From Bacteroidetes Order II. bacterium (lineage in GTDB: Bacteria; Bacteroidota; Rhodothermia; Rhodothermales; UBA2364), in assembly GCA_016788705.1 (NCBI GenBank), contig JAEUSQ010000021.1, forward strand, positions 94,561 through 158,560: a stretch of 64,000 bases of DNA, given 5' to 3'. Under the pieces are notes generated by a model, which saw nothing but the letters and a program-made list of their open reading frames with translations, was not told the origin of the DNA and made no database searches. Below are positions 1-11,125 of this stretch, piece by piece; position 1 is the first letter of the stretch; each line of letters starts with the position of its first letter. Made by a program: the position numbers and the translations under genes.

Positions 1-2
1 GT

Positions 3-1139
3 TTCGACCCAAACGGCGTGGAACTAGAAGGCATGATCCGAAAAGTGGGCGTTTTGGAAATCTTACCAGATGGCTACGGCTTTCTACGCTCGGCAGAATA
101 CAACTACCTGCCCAGTCCGGATGATATCTATGTTTCGCCTTCACAGATAAAACGGTTTAGCCTACGACTGGGTGATACGGTGGATGGTGAAATCCGTCCT
201 CCAAAGGAAGGCGAACGCTTCTTCGCCTTGATTCGGGTCAATACGATTAATGGCCGTGATCCGGCGCTATTGCAAGAACGTCCCACATTTGATTATCTGA
301 CACCGCTTTATCCAGAAGAACGACTAAAATTAGAGTCCCGCGCTTCGGATTACAGCACCCGGATTATAGACCTGTTTGCTCCTATTGGTAAAGGGCAGCG
401 TGGACTGATTGTTTCGCCACCCAAAAGTGGTAAGACGATTCTCCTGCAACAAATTGCCAATGCCATCACGACCAATCATCCAGAATGCCATCTGATCGTA
501 TTGTTAGTGGATGAACGACCGGAAGAAGTGACGGATATGCGCCGCCACATAGAAGGAGAAGTCATTGCTTCTACCTTTGATGAGGATCCGGAGCGCCATG
601 TGGAGGTAAGCAATATTGTGTTAGAAAAAGCCAAACGGCTGATTGAAGCCGGTCAAGATGTAGTGATCTTATTAGATTCCATTACCCGTCTGGCACGGGC
701 GCACAATACAGTTGCTCCAGCCTCTGGAAAGACCCTCTCCGGTGGTATAGAAGCGGGTGCACTACGGGGGCCCAAACGCTTTTTTGGGGCGGCCCGAAAT
801 GTGGAGGAAGGGGGGTCGCTGACGATTGTTGGTACCGCACTTGTTGATACAGGAAGTCGGATGGACGAGGTGATCTTTGAGGAGTTTAAAGGTACTGGAA
901 ACATGGAGTTGGTACTAAACCGCGACCTTTCGGACCGTCGGATTTACCCCGCCATAGACATTATCAAATCTGGAACGCGGCGAGAAGAACACCTGATTCC
1001 GGAAACCGTTCTGAACCGTGTTTGGATCCTTCGTAAACTTATGGCCGATATGGAGCCTATTGCTGCCATGACGTTTCTTTTAGACAAGATGCGTGGCACT
1101 CGCAATAATGAGGAATTCCTGACGGTGATGAATTCATAA
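3..1139 (+). CDS. rho: Transcription termination factor Rho (5' end outside window)
   Basis: RNA-dependent hexameric ATPase that ends transcription at Rho-dependent sites. The frame is open from base 3, and the cold-shock-like RNA-binding domain ([10 protein letters not shown] to about base 260) is already under way, so the true start lies upstream; the GTG at 18 is unlikely to be the start. Counting from that GTG, the Walker A loop SPPKSGKT is at residues 133-140, the catalytic VDERPEEV at 164-171, and Walker B DVVILLD at 214-220. The Q-loop/R-loop region follows, and the C-terminus (FLTVMNS) is complete. Bacteroidota Rho proteins often carry a long N-terminal extension, which cannot be judged here. 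The gene is followed by its own Rho-independent terminator. Confidence 0.97.
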   Translation, partial: FDPNGVELEGMIRKVGVLEILPDGYGFLRSAEYNYLPSPDDIYVSPSQIKRFSLRLGDTVDGEIRPPKEGERFFALIRVNTINGRDPALLQERPTFDYLTPLYPEERLKLESRASDYSTRIIDLFAPIGKGQRGLIVSPPKSGKTILLQQIANAITTNHPECHLIVLLVDERPEEVTDMRRHIEGEVIASTFDEDPERHVEVSNIVLEKAKRLIEAGQDVVILLDSITRLARAHNTVAPASGKTLSGGIEAGALRGPKRFFGAARNVEEGGSLTIVGTALVDTGSRMDEVIFEEFKGTGNMELVLNRDLSDRRIYPAIDIIKSGTRREEHLIPETVLNRVWILRKLMADMEPIAAMTFLLDKMRGTRNNEEFLTVMNS

Positions 1140-1161
1140 CCCATATTCTTTTTTGTTTGCC

Positions 1162-1197
1162 AAGCCGCATTCCTCTTAGAGGGACGCGGCTTTTTTT
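1162..1197 (+). terminator. Rho-independent terminator after rho
   Basis: An AAGCCGC/GCGGCTT stem with an inner CCTC/GAGG pairing and a small loop is followed directly by seven T. It lies 22 bases after the rho stop codon. Confidence 0.85.
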
Positions 1198-1319
1198 ATG
1201 AACGAAAGCATCGTTTTTTCGTCCGGAATACGCCGATCCTTTACGCTAATAATTGTACCTTGCTGGTAATCCAAGATCGTATCTGGCATGGTTTTTTTAC
1301 ACTTTAAACCAGCTTAATC

Positions 1320-1955
1320 ATGAATATTGCAGTTTTACGCGCCCATTACACGAAAGGTGGGTTATTGGAAGCGGATTGTGACGCCGACCCATTGGTACAG
1401 TTTAAGAAATGGTTTAATGATGCCCTTCAGGCAGAGGTCATTGAACCCAATGCCATGACCCTTTCGACCGTTCAGGCCTCCGGTATTCCGAAAGCCCGTA
1501 TTGTCCTGTTAAAGGGGGTGGACGAACGGGGATTTGTTTTCTACACAAATTACGAGAGTGCGAAAGGGCACGAAATGCAAGAACGGCCTTTTGCAGCCCT
1601 TACCTTTTGGTGGCCAGAGTTGGAACGCCAGATCCGAATAGAAGGAAATGTGGAAAAAGTGCCCCACGCGGAATCTGATGCATATTTTGAAAGTCGGCCA
1701 TTCGGGAGCAAAGTAGGGGCTTGGGTTTCCGAGCAAAGCACCGTCATTCAAGGTCGTTCGGTTATTGAAGAGCGTCTCGCCGAACTGGAAGTTCGATTTG
1801 CAGATGGGCTGGTCACACGCCCCTCCCACTGGGGCGGATATCTGATAAAACCCACGTTATTGGAGTTTTGGCAAGGCCGCCCAAGCCGACTTCATGACCG
1901 TATCCGCTATCAGAAGATGGGAGCGTACTGGAAGATAGAACGGCTCTCTCCCTGA
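1320..1955 (+). CDS. pdxH: Pyridoxamine 5'-phosphate oxidase
   Basis: FMN enzyme that oxidises pyridoxamine/pyridoxine 5'-phosphate to pyridoxal 5'-phosphate, the last step of vitamin B6 coenzyme synthesis and salvage; cytosolic. The length (211 aa) is typical. The FMN-contact segment ARIVLLK is at 59-65, YTNYES at 75-80, the conserved RPFGSKVGAWVS at 126-137, and the family signature LEFW...RLHDR at 181-194; the protein ends in the usual RLSP-type tail. The start is the ATG at 1320; no clear Shine-Dalgarno is seen. It stands alone, 38 bp before purB, and may be cotranscribed with it. Confidence 0.96.
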   Translation: MNIAVLRAHYTKGGLLEADCDADPLVQFKKWFNDALQAEVIEPNAMTLSTVQASGIPKARIVLLKGVDERGFVFYTNYESAKGHEMQERPFAALTFWWPELERQIRIEGNVEKVPHAESDAYFESRPFGSKVGAWVSEQSTVIQGRSVIEERLAELEVRFADGLVTRPSHWGGYLIKPTLLEFWQGRPSRLHDRIRYQKMGAYWKIERLSP

Positions 1956-1993
1956 AATAATCCTTTTTTTCCAAATTCTTTTTGTTGAATTCC

Positions 1994-3292
1994 ATGATTG
2001 CGCGTTATACCCGTCCGCAAATGGCGGCCCTTTGGAGCGAAGAAAATCAGTACCGGGCATGGCTGGCCGTAGAGTTGGCTGCGTGTCGGGCATGGGCGAA
2101 ACTGGGTGTGATCCCTGAGACAGAGGTGGATTTTTTATATGCGCACTCAGGCTTTTCGGTGGAGCGAATCCACGAAATAGAGGCCCATACCCGACACGAT
2201 GTGGTGGCCTTTACACGCGCAGTGAGCGAGCACTTGGGCGAAGCCTCTGCACGAAAATGGATTCATTATGGCCTCACTTCTTCGGATGTGGTGGATACCG
2301 CATGGGGGGTTCGGCTTAAGCAGGCAAACGCATTATTAGTGGCGGGAATAGACCGTTTGCGGTCCGTTTTGGCAGCAAAAGCACACGAGCACAAGCATAC
2401 GCTGATGATGGGCCGGACACATGGCATTCACGCAGAACCCACCACCTTTGGGTTGAAGATGGCCTTGTATGTGGCCGAGATAGACCGCAACCGTGTACGG
2501 TTCCTCGAAGCAGCAAAAGGGGTGGAAGTTGGTAAAATATCGGGCGCAGTGGGGACTTTTGCCAATATTCCACCCGATGTGGAGCGTTTTACCTGCTTAG
2601 AACTTGGCTTAGAGGCGGCTCCGATCTCTACCCAGGTGATCCAACGGGACCGCCATGCCCACTACATGGGAGTTTTAGCACTAATTGGGGCCAGTTTAGA
2701 GAAAATTGCGGTGGAAATTCGTGGACTCCAAAAAAGTGAAGTCCGAGAGGTGGAGGAGGCCTTTGGGAAAGGCCAGAAAGGTTCATCGGCCATGCCCCAT
2801 AAGCGCAACCCAATTGGTTCCGAGAACATTACAGGGTGTGCCCGGCTGTTGCGTGGCTATATGATAACTGCCTTCGAGAATGTCGCACTGTGGCATGAAC
2901 GGGACATTTCACACTCGGCGGCAGAGCGGGTGATTTTGCCCGATGCCACAACTATTTTGGACTATGCCTTGCATCGGATGGCAAACTTGATCGAGCACTT
3001 GACGGTGTTTCCCCAAAACATGTTACGTAACATGACACGGACGCATGGATTGGTCTTCAGCCAGCGTTTATTGCTTTTATTGATTGAAAAAGGACTACCC
3101 CGCGAAACGGCCTACGATACGGTGCAGCCTTTGGCGATGCAGGCATGGGAAACCGAGCAACCATTCAAGGAATTGGTGTTGTTGGATAGTACTATTATGG
3201 CTACGCTTTCATCTGAGGAAATACAAGACGCCTTTAACCCCGCCTACCACCTCAGGTTTGTGGATGAGATATTTGAACGGGTTGGGGTATAA
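1994..3292 (+). CDS. purB: Adenylosuccinate lyase
   Basis: Fumarase/aspartase-superfamily enzyme acting twice in purine synthesis (SAICAR to AICAR, adenylosuccinate to AMP). The protein from the ATG at 1994 (MIARYTRP) has 432 residues and matches the usual N-terminus; an in-frame TTG four codons upstream would only add MLNS. The superfamily signature [11 protein letters not shown] is at residues 263-273, with the catalytic serine in this loop, and TSSDVVDT and [10 protein letters not shown] are the other active-site segments. The stop lies 7 bp from the stop of convergent anmK, and no hairpin separates them, so the two transcripts probably overlap. Confidence 0.96.
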   Translation: MIARYTRPQMAALWSEENQYRAWLAVELAACRAWAKLGVIPETEVDFLYAHSGFSVERIHEIEAHTRHDVVAFTRAVSEHLGEASARKWIHYGLTSSDVVDTAWGVRLKQANALLVAGIDRLRSVLAAKAHEHKHTLMMGRTHGIHAEPTTFGLKMALYVAEIDRNRVRFLEAAKGVEVGKISGAVGTFANIPPDVERFTCLELGLEAAPISTQVIQRDRHAHYMGVLALIGASLEKIAVEIRGLQKSEVREVEEAFGKGQKGSSAMPHKRNPIGSENITGCARLLRGYMITAFENVALWHERDISHSAAERVILPDATTILDYALHRMANLIEHLTVFPQNMLRNMTRTHGLVFSQRLLLLLIEKGLPRETAYDTVQPLAMQAWETEQPFKELVLLDSTIMATLSSEEIQDAFNPAYHLRFVDEIFERVGV

Positions 3293-3299
3293 GAGGGCG

Positions 3300-4505
3300 C
3301 TATCGCTTCGGAGCAGGGAGGCAGAGTTTGCCCAAAAGCGTTGGCCCGGAAGCACCTGTTACCGATGGCATGTTGGTAGGTACTTCGTTTAAGTATTCGT
3401 GTGCCAAGACTGCAAAACAAAGGGCTTCTTTTCCGTCTGAGGAAACCCCTAAGTCGTCTAAGGTACAAACCCGAATGGGTGCAAACCGGGTTCTCAGCAT
3501 TTGCATCAAAGATTGGTTGTGGATGCCACCTCCGGAAGCGATTAATACATCGGCGGGAAAATCCGAAGCCAAAAAGGATTGATATGCCGTCCAAATGGAT
3601 GCTGCGGTAAAGGCCGTGGCCGTGGCAATTAGGTCATTAGGAGAAAGATGTGGATTTTCTGAGACGAGGCGTTCAATAAAGGTGGCATTATAGACTTCAC
3701 GTCCGGTAGATTTTGGTGGGGGCGCAGTAAAATACGGATCTGACATACAGTGTTTTAACAAAGCTGCGTCCACGGTTCCGGTGGCCCCGTATTGCCCGTC
3801 CGGATCCCAAGGCAAGCCATAAAAATATTGGACTAAGCCATTGATGACCATATTGGCTGGTCCTGTATCAAATGCACGCACCTCTTGGGCTGTACCTCCT
3901 TTTGGGAGCGAGGTGATATTGGCTATGCCGCCCAAGTTGAGCAGTAAACGTGTTTCGTTTTTGTCCGAAAACATCACATAGTCTAAATAGGGGACCAAAG
4001 GCGCACCTTGTCCTCCCAAAGCCATATCTGCCGTTCTGAAATCACAGACGACAGGAACCCCCGTCAGATTCGCCAAAAAGGAGCCATCGCCGATCTGCAA
4101 AGTGGAAATGACAGACTTCCCGATCAATATTTCGGGTTTGGGGACATGATGTATGGTTTGTCCGTGCGAGCCAATCAGGTCTAAATCTGAAAAAAGAATG
4201 CCCACTTCGTTCAAGGTTTCCTGCACAGCATCGGCATAAAACTGTGGTAAGAGCGTATTTAATTGGCTTATTTCCCGCACCGAGGCAGGCTTGTCGGAAA
4301 GAGAATTCCGGAGCAAGCGTTCGCGCAGTACATCAGGGTATGCCTTTCCAAACGTATGAAGGACATTAATTTGGATTTCGGGGCCACTTCCAGAAATCCG
4401 GGCCAGCGTAACGTCAATTCCATCTAAGGATGTACCGCTCATAAGGCCCACGACCAAACGTTCCTCTTTTTCTAGTAAACGCTTTAGAAACATACCATTA
4501 AGCAT
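3300..4505 (-). CDS. anmK: Anhydro-N-acetylmuramic acid kinase
   Basis: Peptidoglycan-recycling enzyme that hydrates and phosphorylates 1,6-anhydro-MurNAc to MurNAc-6-phosphate. ASKHA-fold kinase of about 400 residues, a normal length. The N-terminal phosphate loop GLMSGTSLDGID is at 20-31; the sugar-site segments GSHGQTIHHVP and VVCDFRTADMALGGQGAPLVP are intact. Its ATGCTTAA start overlaps the last codons of the upstream unknown gene by 8 bp, so translation is probably coupled. A second ATG four codons downstream is an alternative start. No etherase gene (murQ) is visible nearby. Confidence 0.94.
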   Translation of the reverse strand: MLNGMFLKRLLEKEERLVVGLMSGTSLDGIDVTLARISGSGPEIQINVLHTFGKAYPDVLRERLLRNSLSDKPASVREISQLNTLLPQFYADAVQETLNEVGILFSDLDLIGSHGQTIHHVPKPEILIGKSVISTLQIGDGSFLANLTGVPVVCDFRTADMALGGQGAPLVPYLDYVMFSDKNETRLLLNLGGIANITSLPKGGTAQEVRAFDTGPANMVINGLVQYFYGLPWDPDGQYGATGTVDAALLKHCMSDPYFTAPPPKSTGREVYNATFIERLVSENPHLSPNDLIATATAFTAASIWTAYQSFLASDFPADVLIASGGGIHNQSLMQMLRTRFAPIRVCTLDDLGVSSDGKEALCFAVLAHEYLNEVPTNMPSVTGASGPTLLGKLCLPAPKR

Positions 4506-6396
4506 TAGAGGCAGAACGTTTATTTTGCATAAATCGTGTTTCGACTGTATCGGTAAAGACCACGGCTGCCTCGCTGTAAATGTCTATGTTGTTTTTTAAG
4601 AAAAGTGCGATGGCAATCACTTCGGAAGCCTCGTTCCATGTTTTACACTGCCGTAGTTTTTCGAGCAATTCCAGATAGAACGCAGGACTATTGTTGAAAA
4701 GAGTGCGCAGAAACCATGTTCGCCGTTCTGGACTCAAAAACCCCAGTATAAGTGGCTCTATACGCATGGCAGCTTCTAAGTTGGGGTCGGAAGTTGTTGG
4801 TCCGGTTGATACACGTTCGGAAGGCACTTTTTGATTAAATTGCTTCCAAAGGGGCAATCCGGTTGGTTGTCGCAATGTGGAAGCCAATGTGGGTGACTGA
4901 AGGTGCGGGGTATGGACAGAGTTGGCGCCGTCCTTGCTTGTACCAAGGGTTTCGCGGAGCAGGTTGTGCATCCTGATTGGTCCCGTTGCCATTTTGTGTG
5001 CCGAATGTTCGCTTGAGGGCACAGACTGGACCGTTTCTATGGGCTTTAATTCGTTTGTTTGTGAAGCCCCGACCTCGGATGGGTCTTCAACGGTTAGGGA
5101 AGAATCGGTTGCTCCGATAAGGGCAGCTAATACCTCTTCTGCGGAATGTACTGGGATGTCATCGGTATTTCCTTCGTCATCCACCATTTCTTTAGCAGTG
5201 AATGTGGGAGCCACCGGAATATCGGGCAATGGTATTGTATTTCCTTCTTCAGAAAATGCAACTTTGCTCGTTCTGGGAAGCGCTATATCCGAATGGTTTT
5301 CAATTTCCGGGGCAAAGGGACTGGGGGGATCGGCTTCTTCCTGCATAACGGGTAGTGGGTCGTTACCGGATGTATTGTCCTCTATGGTTGTGAGGGTCTC
5401 GGAGGCAAGAGGCAAGACAGAATCACGCTCAGGTCCCAAGGCGTCAGTAGGCTCATCGCGTTCAGACCCCAATGTTTCAGGTGGCTCCGGTTCATCGCGT
5501 TCTGGGCCAAGCGTATCGAGTGGTTTAAGGTGTTCTTCGTTATTTGGGGTTACGGGGCCTAAAACCGCATTAGCAGGCGAAGTCACAGAATCTGTGTGTG
5601 GTGCAATATTCAGAAAAGTACGTAGCTCATCGGCTGTTAAAGTTCCTTTTTGCCGAATCTGGCCTTCGAACAACAGCCGACGATACAGACGTTCTTCACC
5701 CTTATCCTGAAAAAATACCGCCAAGAGGGTTGTTGGAACGGAGGGCGTACCATCTGCATTGATATAAGTAAAGATGTCGAACAATGGCTCAAGGAGGCTC
5801 AGCCAATGGGTGGGGCCATAGCCCTCCACCATTCGACGATCAATCTGGGAGAACAAGTCTAAGCATCGCTCTTTGGCCAAGGTCTCATTTTTTTTACGGG
5901 CCAAGAATGCCGAAAGAATTTCTGTGAAATACGGGTAAGCCAAAAAATATTGCATACGCCGTAACACCACCTCTGGGGCCAGGGCCTCGCTTTGGCGGCC
6001 AAAAACAAACCCTGCCAAGGTATGGCTCGGTCGGATCAAATAACTTAATACAATCCCCGTTGCGTTTTCTAATGCAGCGGCCCAGTCATCTGCCGGAAAC
6101 TGTATATGGTGTTCCATGTTTTCCCGCAGGCTAGCGAAAAGAGCAGAAATTTCGGGCGCATCCATGCGAAACCAAGGGCTCTTGAGGTGCTCCAATTCAA
6201 AGGTGGCCCGGTGAAGCAGGACTTTCTCTAGAAAGTGTGCAATATCGGGCGGCATGGCAGATGTGCCAAGTGTGGCAAGAGGATAGGCTTTAACAGGTGG
6301 AAAAACTGCTAAAAGCTGGCGGTACAGGTTTTGGGAAGTTTCTTGTAGCATGGCAAAATCGGCGATCGGTGGCCAGATCATCATTCCCCGGCTCAT
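4498..6396 (-). CDS. Unknown protein with acidic repeat linker, coupled to anmK
   Basis: I do not recognise this 632-residue protein. It has no signal peptide and no transmembrane segment, so it is probably cytosolic. A mostly helical N-terminal region (about 1-265) is followed by a low-complexity, acidic and proline-rich linker (about 265-500). Within the linker a short motif recurs three times in varied form (LGPERDEP, LGSERDEP, LGPERDSV). A second compact region at about 540-632 is rich in leucine and aromatic residues. It overlaps anmK by 8 bp, which suggests one transcript and possibly a shared role in cell-wall recycling, but that is only context. Start could be the ATG at 6396 or one of two in-frame ATGs a few codons later. 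Confidence 0.7.
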   Translation of the reverse strand: MSRGMMIWPPIADFAMLQETSQNLYRQLLAVFPPVKAYPLATLGTSAMPPDIAHFLEKVLLHRATFELEHLKSPWFRMDAPEISALFASLRENMEHHIQFPADDWAAALENATGIVLSYLIRPSHTLAGFVFGRQSEALAPEVVLRRMQYFLAYPYFTEILSAFLARKKNETLAKERCLDLFSQIDRRMVEGYGPTHWLSLLEPLFDIFTYINADGTPSVPTTLLAVFFQDKGEERLYRRLLFEGQIRQKGTLTADELRTFLNIAPHTDSVTSPANAVLGPVTPNNEEHLKPLDTLGPERDEPEPPETLGSERDEPTDALGPERDSVLPLASETLTTIEDNTSGNDPLPVMQEEADPPSPFAPEIENHSDIALPRTSKVAFSEEGNTIPLPDIPVAPTFTAKEMVDDEGNTDDIPVHSAEEVLAALIGATDSSLTVEDPSEVGASQTNELKPIETVQSVPSSEHSAHKMATGPIRMHNLLRETLGTSKDGANSVHTPHLQSPTLASTLRQPTGLPLWKQFNQKVPSERVSTGPTTSDPNLEAAMRIEPLILGFLSPERRTWFLRTLFNNSPAFYLELLEKLRQCKTWNEASEVIAIALFLKNNIDIYSEAAVVFTDTVETRFMQNKRSASNA

Positions 6397-6513
6397 AGGG
6401 AGGGCGGAAAAGTAGATCCGGAAGATGAATTCCGGAATGATTTGAGGAAAGTACGGTCTTAAAGGCCATTACACAAGATTAGAACGCGGAATTACCAATA
6501 GAAATTTCTTTTG

Positions 6514-6867
6514 TCAGGCGTGTTTGAGTAACATTTTTAAGGTCTGGATCAATTCTTCTACCTGTGGTTGTGTCTCTTCGGAAAGGTGCATTTCTTGCTT
6601 TAATTCATGTTCAAGCAAGGTGAGGGCAAATTGGTTGAGGGCTGCTTTGATGGCTTGTACCTGTAAGACCACATCCCGTGAAGGCCGATCCTGAAGAACC
6701 ATTTCCCTCACCGATCGGACATGTCCTTCGATTCGGGCAAGACGATTGGTAAGTCCTTTGCGAAGAACTTGTTCGGCATCGAAGGTGGCATGTAGAGCGT
6801 CCTGCTGCGTATTTTTTTCCTGGGTATTCAGCGGGATCCATTCAACCGCGGGTATCGTGACAGACAT
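6514..6867 (-). CDS. CsoR/FrmR-family regulator lacking all cysteines
   Basis: All-helical DUF156-type repressor, 117 aa. The family core is clear: LTNRLARIEGHVRSV (helix 1), the DVVLQVQAIKAAL helix, and the LLEHEL helix. In CsoR (copper) and FrmR (formaldehyde) the ligands are Cys before DVL, then His/Cys or Cys/His in the second helix. Here the first Cys is Ser (SRDVVLQ) and the second pair reads as glutamates; the whole protein contains no cysteine. It therefore cannot sense Cu(I) or formaldehyde in the known way. An N-terminal extension of about 38 residues precedes the core. It is divergent from atpDC across a 336-bp spacer, so it may bind there; this is inference. Confidence 0.75.
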   Translation of the reverse strand: MSVTIPAVEWIPLNTQEKNTQQDALHATFDAEQVLRKGLTNRLARIEGHVRSVREMVLQDRPSRDVVLQVQAIKAALNQFALTLLEHELKQEMHLSEETQPQVEELIQTLKMLLKHA

Positions 6868-7077
6868 ACAAAGGTGTTGGGTTGGTGGGTGTTTGTCTTG
6901 GATGCAAGAAAGGTGTTTTGGGTTGTGATAACTTCAAAATAGGAAACCCGATCCAAGCCAAACCTGGTAAAAGACCAAACAACCTCTTATAACCTTCACA
7001 AAATAGACACTTAGCATGTCCCTTCCTGAATTCTTCGTGGATGTAAAACACAGATTTCACGGATAAACAGCCACTAA

Positions 7078-8691
<1,614 letters not shown>

Positions 8692-8771
8692 TACCGCATG
8701 AGTACATCCGGACGTATTCTATGTTCATCCACTTTAAGCCAACCACTGGCTTTATTTAGGGCTTTACAAAA

Positions 8772-9182
8772 ATGGCCAATACTTTTTATACAGAGATCGT
8801 TGAACTCAACGGCAGTGTTTTTAAGGGCGATGTGATCAGCATTGCTGCTCCGGGAATGGATGGTGGGTTTCAGATTCTGGCCAACCACGCCCCTATGCTG
8901 GCTGCTATGGGTGTGGGGGTTATTTCAATCAAAACCCCGGAGGGTGATAAAATTGACTACACTACGGGTGGCGGATTTGTGCAGGTACACCACAACAAAG
9001 TGATGGTACTGGCGGAGTCGGCGGAGGCCGTAAGTGAGATTGATGCAGCACGTGCCCAAAGTTCTATGGACAAAGCGCTTGCACAATTAGCCAAGGCAGA
9101 AGACCCCGTTGAAAAGGAAAAGGCCCGTGTGGCATTGGAGCGTGCTCGTAACCGCCTCCGTGCCTCTATGGGAAAAGTCTAA
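8772..9182 (+). CDS. atpC: F1Fo ATP synthase subunit epsilon
   Basis: 136-aa central-stalk subunit that couples rotation and restrains ATP hydrolysis. The N-terminal beta-sandwich (about 1-85, with GDVISIAAPGMDGGFQILANHAP) is followed by the C-terminal helical hairpin (about 90-136, rich in Ala, Lys and Arg), so both domains are present. Start ATG at 8772 gives MANTFYTEIV. It ends the atpDC unit and is followed by a strong terminator. Confidence 0.95.
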   Translation: MANTFYTEIVELNGSVFKGDVISIAAPGMDGGFQILANHAPMLAAMGVGVISIKTPEGDKIDYTTGGGFVQVHHNKVMVLAESAEAVSEIDAARAQSSMDKALAQLAKAEDPVEKEKARVALERARNRLRASMGKV

Positions 9183-9210
9183 GCCGTTCCTTGGCCCGAC
9201 GAGTTGTAAT

Positions 9211-9242
9211 CGCCTCGCTACAAAACGGGGCGGTTTTTTTTT
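9211..9242 (+). terminator. Rho-independent terminator after atpC
   Basis: CGCCTCG, an 8-base loop and CGGGGCG form a 7-bp stem with one G-T pair, followed by a run of nine T. Confidence 0.85.
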
Positions 9243-9377
9243 GCCAATATGGGTATTCATTTCACGTCTGTTTGCGTTAACCCTTTTCTCGTTGCCTTGT
9301 GCTCATATTGTTAAGCGCCAAAAGCCGCCACAATAAGGCCGAGTGCCCTTCCTTATCCACATAGGTATAACCATCAC

Positions 9378-9413
9378 AAAAAAAGGCCATCTCTAATACT
9401 TATGAGACGGCCT
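9378..9413 (-). terminator. Rho-independent terminator of the amylase gene
   Basis: Read on the minus strand, AGGCCGTCTC and GAGATGGCCT form a ten-base stem with one mismatch, followed by seven T. It lies 36 bases after the stop of the minus-strand amylase gene. Confidence 0.75.
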
Positions 9414-9449
9414 CTGCGTGGTACAAGTAAATCGTGTGTAATTTTGGGA

Positions 9450-10874
9450 TTATGGTTTGTCCATAGACAGCAGAACGAACTCCCAAGGTTTCAGCGTAAA
9501 TACCTGATTGGCGGCTACGTTTTGGCGTCCACCCTTCATGACGTTTCCGTAGGTTCCAACAAATTTCCCCGCTTGTATGGTTGTTTCTTGTGATTTGGAG
9601 GACAAGTTAAATACGGCCATTACCCGGTCTCCGTTTTGTTCACGGACAAAAGCCATGATGCTCGCGTTGTCATTGCTGTCGAGGCGCTGGACACTTCCGC
9701 CTGCGGTTCCATTCCATAACGCTTCATTTGTATGTTTGAGTTGGGTCAATTTCTGGAAGAAGGTCGCACGCGAAGGGCCAGACCAATCAATCTCGTCTTT
9801 ATGGAAAAATGACAGGCGTTTATTTAGCGAGGCTTCTTGGCCATTATAGATGAGGGGCATCCCATCAAAAGTAAAGACGAGGGCTGTAAAAGTATTCCCA
9901 GCTTCACCAAAAGACTCACCCTCGGTACCATTCCAAGTATTTTCGTCGTGGTTTTGGGTAAAATGCATCTGATAACCCTGTTTTGGAAATTTAGACTTGA
10001 ACTCCGAAAGGTAAGTCATCAGATCATTCGCATTTTTCTTTCCTTTGGCAATGTCTTTAATCAGTACATGGAACTTCCAGCCATAATTCACCTGAAAACA
10101 AGAGGTAAGGTGTTCGGGAATATCACCCCACTCCGAAAGCATAAAAACGGGTTTAATGCGGTCTAACGCAATTCGCAGTTCTGCCCAAAAGTCATTTGGT
10201 ATAAACCCCGCCACATCTTCCCGAAATCCATCCACGTCAAACTCCCGTACCCAAAATTCATGGGCGTCAATGATGGCACGCCGCAATGCCGGATTGTTGT
10301 AGTCCAGCATGGCCACATCCGTCCAGTCGGTAGCTTGTTTGGAAAAAGGGTCTATGGGAACCGTAAATTGGCCATTGACCCGTACAAAATATTCCGGGTG
10401 TTCCTTCATCCACTTGGATTCCCATCCGGTATGATCGGGAATAAAGTCTAAAATCACCTTTAGTCCCAGAGCATGTGCTTTTTGGACGAACGCCCGAAAA
10501 TCGGCTTGTGTACCGAGTTGGGGATTAACGTCTTTGAAATCATAGGCGGCATATGGGCTACCAAGACAAGGAGTGGTTTCTGCGGGATTGCATTTTTTTT
10601 GCGCTTCGGCAATCGGATAAATCGGCATAAGCCATACAATATCCACCCCCAAATCTTTGATACGTGGCAGGGCTTCGGCTGCTTTTTTCAAGGTCCCTTC
10701 CTTTGAAAACTGGCGGGTATTCAACTCGTAAATCACGGCGTTCTTGGCCCATTCCGGTACCCGCATTTGGGGTGTTAGATTGGGTTTGGCCCCGCTATGA
10801 GGGGTTGTTAGGGTTGATTTGCAGGACGGCAGCCCTATCAAGGCAATTGCCAGTACTAAATAATGTAATTTCAT
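9450..10874 (-). CDS. Alpha-amylase family (GH13) lipoprotein
   Basis: Retaining alpha-glucan hydrolase, probably envelope-anchored. The N-terminus has a lipoprotein signal ending in LPSC (Cys18). The GH13 (beta/alpha)8 barrel follows with the four conserved regions: DFIPDH (143-148), GFREDVA with nucleophile Asp220 (216-222), the acid/base Glu248 in SEWGD, and NHD at 308-310. A beta-sandwich C-terminal domain with the segment VMAVFNLSSKS closes the 474-aa protein. All catalytic residues are intact, so it should be active on starch, glycogen or maltodextrin; the exact substrate cannot be told. It stands alone with its own terminator and no SusC/SusD pair nearby. Confidence 0.93.
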   Translation of the reverse strand: MKLHYLVLAIALIGLPSCKSTLTTPHSGAKPNLTPQMRVPEWAKNAVIYELNTRQFSKEGTLKKAAEALPRIKDLGVDIVWLMPIYPIAEAQKKCNPAETTPCLGSPYAAYDFKDVNPQLGTQADFRAFVQKAHALGLKVILDFIPDHTGWESKWMKEHPEYFVRVNGQFTVPIDPFSKQATDWTDVAMLDYNNPALRRAIIDAHEFWVREFDVDGFREDVAGFIPNDFWAELRIALDRIKPVFMLSEWGDIPEHLTSCFQVNYGWKFHVLIKDIAKGKKNANDLMTYLSEFKSKFPKQGYQMHFTQNHDENTWNGTEGESFGEAGNTFTALVFTFDGMPLIYNGQEASLNKRLSFFHKDEIDWSGPSRATFFQKLTQLKHTNEALWNGTAGGSVQRLDSNDNASIMAFVREQNGDRVMAVFNLSSKSQETTIQAGKFVGTYGNVMKGGRQNVAANQVFTLKPWEFVLLSMDKP

Positions 10875-11125
10875 GATGCAGATTGGGTTTTATAAGATGA
10901 AGGGCACGTGGTAACAAAAAATGTTACAAAGAAGCTACTTCATTTGTGTGCATCCCCAAAGTTTCGCAATGCCGGAAAAACCCCTTCCGAAGAAAAACTT
11001 ATCTGTTTTTCAATAAATGAATACTGGTCCGGTGGAAAAAACATCGGGTTTTATGGACAATTCGGCATAGTAGCGCCTTAATATCGCTATCTTTCTGGAA
11101 TGATCCCCTAAAACGTTAATCAAAT

